Below are positions 28,614 through 35,856 of a DNA stretch of 64,000 bases, one piece after another (position 1 is the first letter of the stretch; every line of letters starts with the position of its first letter). The stretch is taken from positions 10,578-74,577 of the forward strand of contig PBNK01000004.1 of the NCBI GenBank assembly GCA_002723085.1, written 5' to 3'. Position numbers and translations under genes: made by a program. Under the pieces are notes generated by a model. That model was not told where the DNA came from. It searched no databases and saw only the letters and a list, made by a program, of their open reading frames with translations. The stretch comes from Crocinitomicaceae bacterium. GTDB lineage: Bacteria > Bacteroidota > Bacteroidia > Flavobacteriales_D > Parvicellaceae.

Positions 28614-29606
28614 TTATGAAATAACTTTTGCTTTATCTAAACCAGTTTTAATTCTCCATTCAATCAACTTTTTTAGACCCTGTTCTAATGAGTATTTATA
28701 TAAAAATTTGAGCTCATTCTCAGCTTTTTTTCTTGACCCTATTCTATTTTGAACCAAAGCTCGTGCATCATCTTTTGAATATGGATTATACTTTACTTGT
28801 AATTCTGATTCTTTTAGATTTAATATTAAATTACATAATTCTTTAATACTAGTTTGCACTTCAGTTCCAACATTGTAAAACCCATGATTTACATCTGATT
28901 TTAATGCTTTAACATTACATCTTGCTACATCTTCAACATAAATAAAATCATATGCTTGAGAACCATCGCCATTAATAAGCGGAGATTCATTAGCTTCTAT
29001 TTTATTTAACATAATTGGAACAACTCCAGTGTAAGCAGCTGTTTGATCTTGATTGGGCCCATAAACATTCATATATCTTAACCCAATCACAGATAATCCA
29101 TAACGATCATTAAACGCTGTACACATTGATTCCCCAGCAATTTTAGATGCACCATAAAAATTTTTATTATTAAATGGGTGATTTTCAGTCATCGGAAGTT
29201 CAACAGCATCCCCGTAAACAGAGGCTGAAGATGACCAAATTAATTTTTTAATATTGTTTTTAACACAAGCCTCAAGTACATTAAATGTTCCAGAAATGTT
29301 TACCTCAAATGCAGTTCTAGGATAATCTTTACAATGTAATAACCACATAGCAGCTAAACACACAACATAGTCCTTACCCTCCATTGCTTTATTAAGTATA
29401 TCAACTTCTCTAATATCACCTCCAAAAGGGAAAATTGAACACCTTTCATCTTTAAGTGATTCATTCAAATATTCTTTTTTTCCTCTGGCAAAATTATCAT
29501 AAATCACAAGCTGATTTATATTTTCTTTTAGCAATTCAGCTACAACATAACTACCTATAAATCCCGCACCTCCAATTACTAATATTTTGGAATTATTTAA
29601 ATCCAT
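28614..29606 (-). CDS. NAD-dependent epimerase/dehydratase (extended SDR)
   Basis: This 330-residue extended SDR has the cofactor loop VIGGAGFIGSYVVAELL (around 10-26), IWSSSASVYGDAVELP with the catalytic Ser, YGASKIAGES (YxxxK) and YMNVYGPNQDQTAAY. It resembles UDP-glucose 4-epimerase/4,6-dehydratase-type enzymes. Adjacent to a DegT aminotransferase, it may supply the keto-sugar or its epimer. Only 3 bp separates it from the aminotransferase and 1 bp from the ABC ATPase. Confidence 0.87.
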   Translation of the reverse strand: MDLNNSKILVIGGAGFIGSYVVAELLKENINQLVIYDNFARGKKEYLNESLKDERCSIFPFGGDIREVDILNKAMEGKDYVVCLAAMWLLHCKDYPRTAFEVNISGTFNVLEACVKNNIKKLIWSSSASVYGDAVELPMTENHPFNNKNFYGASKIAGESMCTAFNDRYGLSVIGLRYMNVYGPNQDQTAAYTGVVPIMLNKIEANESPLINGDGSQAYDFIYVEDVARCNVKALKSDVNHGFYNVGTEVQTSIKELCNLILNLKESELQVKYNPYSKDDARALVQNRIGSRKKAENELKFLYKYSLEQGLKKLIEWRIKTGLDKAKVIS

Positions 29607-29607
29607 T

Positions 29608-30906
29608 CTATTTATTTTTATTTATAATCCAATCCTCATCCATTTCCACATAGCCTTTAACTGTTTCCCAAGGATATTCTTTATCTCCATTTAAAGATTC
29701 TTTTAAAACTCTAAATGGGTTAAAATACTCAATTAAATCAATACTTTCTCCAGTGTAAAAATGAAAAATAGAAAAAGACAAAGCATATTTTCCTGGTAAT
29801 AAAAATAATGGGGACTTAAAAGTGATTGTATAACTACCAACATCAAAACTTAATAATTCTTTTCTATTATATGAATATGAGTTTGTTATCACTTCACCAT
29901 ATTCATTGACAATCTTATATGAAACACATACATTACTTAATTTTTTAGCTATTAATAGATTAGTGTGTATAAAAAATGGCTCTTGATAATGCAAAATATT
30001 TAATGGGGTTTGACTTTTAAAGTCGTTTGATATATATGCATTTTTAAATTTTGCATCACCTGTTGAATATGTACTTAATGAAGAATCAATTGATGTTTTT
30101 ATATCTTTTTCATTTAGATTGTCATCTTTTAAATAATTTGAAATGGTTTTATCTACATCTCCTATAAAGTCAATTTTACCATTCTTAATTAATACTCCTT
30201 TAGAACACAAATTCCTAATTGATGTCATATTATGACTAACAAAAATAACTGTTCTTCCCTCATTAGACACATCTTTCATCTTTCCTAAACATTTTTTCTG
30301 AAAATCTGCATCTCCAACAGCCAAAACTTCATCAACTACTAGAATTTCTGGTTCTAAATGTGCCGCAACAGCAAATCCTAAACGTACCATCATTCCAGAA
30401 GAATATCTTTTTACAGGTGTATCTATATATTTACCAATTCCTGAAAATGAAACGATTTCATTGAATTTAGAATCTATTTCTTTTTTTGTCATGCCTAAAA
30501 TTGCGCCATTTAAAAAAACATTTTCTCTTCCAGTTAATTCTGGATGAAACCCAGTACCTACCTCCAATAAAGAAGCTATTCTCCCTTTTATCTTAATTGT
30601 ACCACTTGTAGGGCTAGTTACTTGAGATAATAATTTTAACAAAGTAGATTTACCTGCTCCATTTTTCCCAATAATCCCAATAACCTCACCTTTTTTAATT
30701 TCTAAGTTTATATCTTTTAATGCCCATACATAATCACCACTAATTTCTTCATGCTTATTATCGGAACCCAATTTAATATATGGATCTTCTAACCCTCTAA
30801 TTGAATACCACCAACGCTTTAAATCATGAGAAATAGTACCTGTGCCCACCATACCAAGTCTGTATTGTTTTGCTACATTTTCTATTTTCAAAACTATTTT
30901 GCTCAC
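29608..30906 (-). CDS. wzt: Polysaccharide ABC exporter ATP-binding protein (Wzt)
   Basis: The 432-residue protein has an ABC ATPase domain in residues 1-245: Walker A IGKNGAGKSTLLKLL, signature YSSGMMVRLGFAVAAH and Walker B EILVVDEVLAVGD. A C-terminal beta-rich domain (around 285-430) is like the Wzt carbohydrate-binding domain that recognises the glycan's terminal modification. This suggests that the exported chain is completed and end-capped in the cytoplasm. It is directly followed by its permease gene in the operon order (30907-31773), with no gap. Confidence 0.9.
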   Translation of the reverse strand: MSKIVLKIENVAKQYRLGMVGTGTISHDLKRWWYSIRGLEDPYIKLGSDNKHEEISGDYVWALKDINLEIKKGEVIGIIGKNGAGKSTLLKLLSQVTSPTSGTIKIKGRIASLLEVGTGFHPELTGRENVFLNGAILGMTKKEIDSKFNEIVSFSGIGKYIDTPVKRYSSGMMVRLGFAVAAHLEPEILVVDEVLAVGDADFQKKCLGKMKDVSNEGRTVIFVSHNMTSIRNLCSKGVLIKNGKIDFIGDVDKTISNYLKDDNLNEKDIKTSIDSSLSTYSTGDAKFKNAYISNDFKSQTPLNILHYQEPFFIHTNLLIAKKLSNVCVSYKIVNEYGEVITNSYSYNRKELLSFDVGSYTITFKSPLFLLPGKYALSFSIFHFYTGESIDLIEYFNPFRVLKESLNGDKEYPWETVKGYVEMDEDWIINKNK

Positions 30907-31773
30907 TTACACTGTATCAATAAAAGATTTTTCAACCTTATTAAAAATTTTAACTCCAATAAAAAATAATAAAACGCTAACAACAAACGAATAAATTAAC
31001 CAAAAAGGTTCAAAAACTCCCACTCCAATAAAACCATGTTTAAACGTTTCAATTATGCTTGTCATAGGATTTAACAAAACAATCCATTTATATTTAATTG
31101 GGACAATTGACAAAGGATATACTATAGGCGAAGCATACATTAAAAGTTGAACACCAAAAGTGACTAGAAAAGAAAGATCTCTATATTTTGTAGTTAATGA
31201 AGATATAATTATACCTAGCCCTAATCCAAGTAAAGCCATAGCAAGAACAAGCAATGGAAAAAAAAGAATTGTATTCTGAATAAAAAATCCTTGACTAATT
31301 GTAAAATAATAAATCCAAAAAAGCAATAATAAAAAGAACTGTAAAGAAAATTTCAACAAATTAGTTATCACAATAGAAAGTGGCACGATTAGTCTAGGAA
31401 AATAAACCTTGCCAAATAAACCTTGATTTAATAAAAATGTATTTGATGTTTTATTTATACAATCTGCAAAATAATTCCAAAATGTTATCCCTGTCATATA
31501 AAATAAAACTTGAGGTATTCCATCAGTTGAAATATTTGCAAGGTTTCCAAAAATTATTGTAAATGTAATAGTTGTTAGAATGGGTTGAATAAAAAACCAT
31601 AAAGGCCCCAACAGAGTTTGTTTATATTGTGCAATAAAATCACGTTTAACAAATAAAAATAATAAGTCTTTATAGCTAAAAATAGATTTTAATATTTGAA
31701 GAATACTTTTATTGCTTTTTTTATTAATAATTAATGTCCAATTTTCTTCCTCATTACTTACCATACTGTCCAC
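30907..31773 (-). CDS. wzm: Polysaccharide ABC exporter permease (Wzm)
   Basis: This 288-residue ABC-2-type permease has an N-terminal amphipathic start (SYKDLLFLFVKRDFIAQYKQ), six hydrophobic helices (around 55-270) and the family segment LGPLWFFIQPILTTITF. With the adjacent Wzt it would move undecaprenyl-linked polysaccharide across the inner membrane. It overlaps the upstream SDR gene by 16 bp. Confidence 0.9.
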   Translation of the reverse strand: MDSMVSNEEENWTLIINKKSNKSILQILKSIFSYKDLLFLFVKRDFIAQYKQTLLGPLWFFIQPILTTITFTIIFGNLANISTDGIPQVLFYMTGITFWNYFADCINKTSNTFLLNQGLFGKVYFPRLIVPLSIVITNLLKFSLQFFLLLLFWIYYFTISQGFFIQNTILFFPLLVLAMALLGLGLGIIISSLTTKYRDLSFLVTFGVQLLMYASPIVYPLSIVPIKYKWIVLLNPMTSIIETFKHGFIGVGVFEPFWLIYSFVVSVLLFFIGVKIFNKVEKSFIDTV

Positions 31774-32579
31774 CCTCCCTCAACTAATAAATTATCTCCA
31801 GTAACATATGATGAAGCATCGGAAAGTAAATAAATTAAAGAACTAGCTACTTCATGATTATAACTCATTCTCTCCATTGGAGAAAATTTAGCAAAATTTT
31901 CTTCAAATTGTTTCTCATGATGATTCCAAACTCCGTGTGGAGTAATCATATTAACTTGAATATTTTTTGATGCCCAATAACTTGACAAATATTTACTCAA
32001 TGCCTCTACACCTCCTTTTGAAGCAGAATAAGCGGCAGGACACCCCATATTGGTTCCTTTATATAAATTTTGATTAGGTGCTACAACTGAGTATGTTGAT
32101 GGTAAATTTACTATTTTGCCCCCCCCATTTTCAGCCATATGTGTCCCAATGATTTGACACATTAAAAATGTTCCTTTCAAATTTACGTCAACCACTTTAT
32201 CCCAATTATCTTCATTTAATTCTTCAAATTTTTCAAAAATTAAATGCGATTTGTTTTGATGTGCATTGACTAGCCCATTAATTTTTTTAGTTTTTTTTAA
32301 AATTTTATTTTTTAATAATGTGACCGATTTTTTGTTTGAAACATCAACGCTAAATCCGAACATTTCTTTATTATGTTTTTTAGATAGCTTTTTTGCAAAT
32401 TTTTTAGGTTCAGATGATTCAATATCTACAACTACTACATTAGCTCCAAATTGACAGACAGCTTCACAAAAAGCTTTTCCAATTAAACCACATGCCCCTG
32501 TTATAACAATTACTTTATCATTAAGATCAAACTTATCTTTAAAATTTATTTCATTAGGATTTGTTGTTTTTTTCATCAT
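31758..32579 (-). CDS. Short-chain dehydrogenase/reductase (PtmA-like)
   Basis: This 273-residue classical SDR has the TGACGLIGKAF cofactor loop near residue 28, NAH in the NAG position (LVNAHQNKSHLI), and a catalytic YSASKGG (YxxxK). The C-terminus ends DASSYVTGDNLLVEGGWTVW, as in fatty-acid/sugar SDRs. In nonulosonate loci PtmA-type SDRs act near SpsF/CMP-transferase genes, as here. The substrate is not known. It sits between the class III aminotransferase and Wzm genes. Confidence 0.82.
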   Translation of the reverse strand: MMKKTTNPNEINFKDKFDLNDKVIVITGACGLIGKAFCEAVCQFGANVVVVDIESSEPKKFAKKLSKKHNKEMFGFSVDVSNKKSVTLLKNKILKKTKKINGLVNAHQNKSHLIFEKFEELNEDNWDKVVDVNLKGTFLMCQIIGTHMAENGGGKIVNLPSTYSVVAPNQNLYKGTNMGCPAAYSASKGGVEALSKYLSSYWASKNIQVNMITPHGVWNHHEKQFEENFAKFSPMERMSYNHEVASSLIYLLSDASSYVTGDNLLVEGGWTVW

Positions 32580-32581
32580 TT

Positions 32582-33928
32582 CTAATTGTATTTTCTAAAA
32601 ACTGGTTTTATCTCACTTCCAATTAAAAAATTATCGTACCCTTTTTCTAGAGCTTTCTTGAAAACAATTACAGAATCATTAAAAGCTTCAAGCATTAAAT
32701 CTATATCTTTTTTAGTCATTGAAAAACAAGGGGATAATATACCTTGATACAAAACTCCTCTTTTTATCATTTCTTGCATAAATAATGTTCTGTAGAACAT
32801 ACAAGGTTCTTTTTTTTGGTTTTTTACAATTAAACCAACACTCCAATTAAAACCAGTTAATGAAAAATATTCCTCAACTTTATGATTATAAAAAATCTTA
32901 GTTGCTCCATCAATAAAATATTGACCTATAGTTTTATTGTATTCAACTACACTGTTTTTTTCGAAAAACTCCATTGTAGCCAATGCAGCTCCAATAGATG
33001 CTGTTTCACCTCCATGAGTAGTTGAAACAAGAAATAACTTTTTACTGTTTTCATCTTTAATGCCTCCCAAATTCATCACTTCTTTTTTACCAGTTAAAGC
33101 ACAGAAAGAAAACCCATTTGCAATTCCCTTACCCCATGTTGCCAAATCTGGTTTAGCATTAAACTTTTTTATAGACCCTGGATAATCTGTTTTAAAACCA
33201 GTAATCATTTCATCCATCACCCATAAAGCTCCATTTTCATGTGCTAATTCAATTGCCTTATCATAAAAATTTGGTTCAATTATATTAAATTTTTCTGGTT
33301 CAGAAATAATACATGCTATTTGATTAGGATACTTTTGAAATAACATTTCCAGGGAACTTAAATCGTCTGCTTTGTACATGACAGTCATATCTTTAATTTC
33401 TGAAGGAACACCAAAATCACAATCAGTAGAACCTATAAACCAATCATCATAGGAATAAAAAGGATGATCATAGGGTCTAGCGACAATTTTTCTCCCCGTG
33501 TAGGCCCTTGAAAGTTTCACAGCAGCTGTTGTAGCAACTGATCCATTTTTTGCAAACTTTATCATGTCATGTTGCGGCAAAAGAGATAAAAACTTTTCAG
33601 CCATTTCTCTTTCGATTATTGAAGGTCTAGAGAAATTTGAGCCTTTAATCAACTCTTCTCTTACTCTATTTAAAACTGGTTCAAAAGCATGACCTAATGA
33701 AACAGAAGTTAAACCCATTAAAGCGTCTAAATATTTATTTCCATCTGGATCCCAAACATAAGCTCCCTTACCATGAGAAATAGCGGCAGGAGAATTGATT
33801 GGAAATTGATCATCGCCTTTTGAATAAGTATGGGCTCCTCCAGGAATTAAACCGTGTATAACTCTACGATATTCATTAGATTTTTCAAAGTTTGATATGA
33901 AATTATTATTTTCCAATTTCTTTATCAT
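32582..33928 (-). CDS. Class III aminotransferase (glutamate-1-semialdehyde mutase-like)
   Basis: This 448-residue PLP enzyme has LIPGGAHTYSKGDDQFP, the metal-free VMDEMITGFKTDYP (Asp contacting PLP) and LATWGKGIANGFSFCALTG with the Schiff-base Lys around residue 268. The fold and length fit glutamate-1-semialdehyde aminomutase, but the gene is in a glycan locus. Here such homologues usually transaminate a sugar- or keto-acid-derived intermediate. It overlaps the SpsF-like gene by 23 bp. A housekeeping haem role is unlikely given this context. Confidence 0.82.
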   Translation of the reverse strand: MIKKLENNNFISNFEKSNEYRRVIHGLIPGGAHTYSKGDDQFPINSPAAISHGKGAYVWDPDGNKYLDALMGLTSVSLGHAFEPVLNRVREELIKGSNFSRPSIIEREMAEKFLSLLPQHDMIKFAKNGSVATTAAVKLSRAYTGRKIVARPYDHPFYSYDDWFIGSTDCDFGVPSEIKDMTVMYKADDLSSLEMLFQKYPNQIACIISEPEKFNIIEPNFYDKAIELAHENGALWVMDEMITGFKTDYPGSIKKFNAKPDLATWGKGIANGFSFCALTGKKEVMNLGGIKDENSKKLFLVSTTHGGETASIGAALATMEFFEKNSVVEYNKTIGQYFIDGATKIFYNHKVEEYFSLTGFNWSVGLIVKNQKKEPCMFYRTLFMQEMIKRGVLYQGILSPCFSMTKKDIDLMLEAFNDSVIVFKKALEKGYDNFLIGSEIKPVFRKYN

Positions 33929-34664
33929 TTTTTAAAGATTTCAAATATCCTGAATTAATTCTACTTTCTTTATTTATATCCAATAAATATGGTTTTTCTT
34001 TTAATAAATAAACTACTTCATCTATGCTAAAATCTTTAACTTGATTTAACTCATTAAAAATTTGAGTTACTAAATTATAATCATTTTCAGTATCTACTGA
34101 AAGCTTATAATTATAATGCTTATTTACTTTTTTCCACCCACATGAAAAATTCTTTTTAATGTATGGACAAACATGCTCCCTTTCAGAAAGTAATTTAGCA
34201 TTTTTCCATGCAGCTTCTAAAGCTATAAAAGAAAAAACCTCAACATCAAATCCATCTTCTAAATAATCGGGATCTTGATTTGAGTTTGAAAAATAATCTT
34301 TTCCACTTTTTATGTAATTTTTAAAAACTTCATCAATTACTTTTGAAGATAAAAGTGGATTATCGGAACAAATACGAATAATATTTTTTGGTTTTTTATT
34401 AAACGATATTGCTGCTCTATAAAATCTATCTAGAACATCCCAATCAGACCCTCTGTATATATCAATTTTGTTTTCTAAACAAAAGGAATGAATAACATCA
34501 TCTTCTTTATTTTTTGTAGTAGCTATAATTGTATTATTTATGTAAGAAGATCCCGAAATTCTATTAACTAAAACTTGTAATAATGGTGAATGATTAATTT
34601 CTTTCATCACTTTACCTGGAAGTCTTGTAGAACCCATTCTAGCTTGAATAATTAATAAATTCAT
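33906..34664 (-). CDS. SpsF-like cytidylyltransferase
   Basis: This 252-residue protein has LLIIQARMGSTRLPGKVMKE (the nucleotide-binding signature), RGSDWDVLDRFYRAA and RICSDNPLLS, matching the SpsF / acylneuraminate-cytidylyltransferase-like family. The family activates sugars (often nonulosonic acids or glycerol-like units) as CMP derivatives. It is a candidate partner for NeuB at 17551. Its neighbours (class III aminotransferase, SDR, GNAT) are the group usually seen with it, so these four may make one activated precursor. It overlaps the GNAT gene by 4 bp. Confidence 0.83.
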   Translation of the reverse strand: MNLLIIQARMGSTRLPGKVMKEINHSPLLQVLVNRISGSSYINNTIIATTKNKEDDVIHSFCLENKIDIYRGSDWDVLDRFYRAAISFNKKPKNIIRICSDNPLLSSKVIDEVFKNYIKSGKDYFSNSNQDPDYLEDGFDVEVFSFIALEAAWKNAKLLSEREHVCPYIKKNFSCGWKKVNKHYNYKLSVDTENDYNLVTQIFNELNQVKDFSIDEVVYLLKEKPYLLDINKESRINSGYLKSLKNDKEIGK

Positions 34665-35206
34665 TTTTTCAAATAATCATTACAAAAAATTCCCATTAAA
34701 TACTTATCGTATAAAACACCATCAACAGAAACATGCTTAATTAATTTTCCTTCTGTTTTAAAGCCTAAAGATTTATAAAGTTTAATTGCTGGGATGTTAT
34801 TTTCAAATACAGCTAAAAAAATTTTTCTAAGATTTAATTTTCTAAATCCATAGTCCATAACTAAATTACATGCTTCTTTAGCAATGCCTTTTCCCCAATA
34901 ATTTTTATTACCAATCAAAATGCCTAACTCAGAAAGATTAGATTTTGAATCGTGAAAATCTAATTTAATATTACCTATATGAATGTTGTTAGATTTTGTA
35001 ATAATGGCAAAAAAATGAGTGTTCTTGTTAGTAATTTTATCTTTGACATAAGATTTTAAATTTTTTAAATCATATCCAGAACTAATAATTCCTTTCATGA
35101 CCTTATCATCATTTAGCCAACTTAAATAAACATCATTAACATCACTTAATTGAATGTATCTTAAAAAAACAACCTCTCCTTCTAATACACAATGACTATT
35201 TGCCAT
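34661..35206 (-). CDS. GNAT acetyltransferase (RimJ/RimL-like)
   Basis: This 181-residue protein has YIQLSDVNDVYLSWLND, a GNIKLDF strand, ELGILIGNKNYWGKGIAKEAC (acetyl-CoA loop) and VFENNIPAIKLYKSLGFKTEG. That is the RimJ/RimL-type GNAT fold, which in glycan loci is typically a PseH/WbbJ-like N-acetyltransferase for amino sugars. Start and stop overlap its two neighbours by 4 and 11 bp. It likely acylates the amine added by the class III or DegT aminotransferase. Confidence 0.85.
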   Translation of the reverse strand: MANSHCVLEGEVVFLRYIQLSDVNDVYLSWLNDDKVMKGIISSGYDLKNLKSYVKDKITNKNTHFFAIITKSNNIHIGNIKLDFHDSKSNLSELGILIGNKNYWGKGIAKEACNLVMDYGFRKLNLRKIFLAVFENNIPAIKLYKSLGFKTEGKLIKHVSVDGVLYDKYLMGIFCNDYLKK

Positions 35207-35837
35207 GCTTTTTGATTAATTTTTCTTGATAATGATCCATTTTAGCGTTATTTTTTGTCAAATTATCATCATGAATCCAATACCTATATAAAGGAATAGA
35301 TAAATTATGAATTTTATACTTTTTCTCAAATCTAACCCTTAATTCCTGCTCTTCTCGTGCCCTAAATTTTTCATCATATAAACCAACATCATACAATAAG
35401 TCTTTTCTAAACATAATTCCACAAGCAATAGGGTTAATTTCAGCATTAAAATGCCTTTTGTGAGACCCTCTTTCATCAACTTGATAATAATCAACTGAAA
35501 CTGCATCTAATGAATTATTTTCCTCTAAAAATAATTTTTCAACATTTAATATTTCACTATGTAAATAATCATCTGCATCTAAAAACAAAATAAACTGACC
35601 TTTTGACTGTTTGATTCCAAAATTCCTAGCTGCTGAGAGGCCTATATTTTTAGTTAAATTAAAAACCTTAACATCTGACGAATAATTTTCTAAAATTTTT
35701 TCTGTAAAATCAGTACTACAATCGTTAACTACAATAATTTCATACTCAGAATTATCAAGAGATTGATCCATACAACTTCTGATAGCTCTCTCTATATATT
35801 TACCATAATTGTATGTTGTAATAATTACACTTATCAT
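35196..35837 (-). CDS. Family 2 glycosyltransferase
   Basis: This 213-residue GT2 begins ISVIITTYNYGKYIERAI, with VVNDCSTDFTEKIL and the DxD-like LFLDADDYLHSE (around 88-99). It is shorter than the other GT2s and ends after EEQELRVRFEKKY, so it is a minimal GT-A domain. It is the first transferase gene after the T9SS cargo gene. Donor unknown. Confidence 0.85.
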   Translation of the reverse strand: MISVIITTYNYGKYIERAIRSCMDQSLDNSEYEIIVVNDCSTDFTEKILENYSSDVKVFNLTKNIGLSAARNFGIKQSKGQFILFLDADDYLHSEILNVEKLFLEENNSLDAVSVDYYQVDERGSHKRHFNAEINPIACGIMFRKDLLYDVGLYDEKFRAREEQELRVRFEKKYKIHNLSIPLYRYWIHDDNLTKNNAKMDHYQEKLIKKHGK

Positions 35838-35856
35838 AAAGCAATTTGAAAATGAA

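Noticed and set aside
32582-33928. Housekeeping hemL (glutamate-1-semialdehyde aminomutase)
   Set aside because: The fold matches, but the gene is embedded among sugar genes beside an SpsF-like transferase. It is more likely a specialised aminotransferase.
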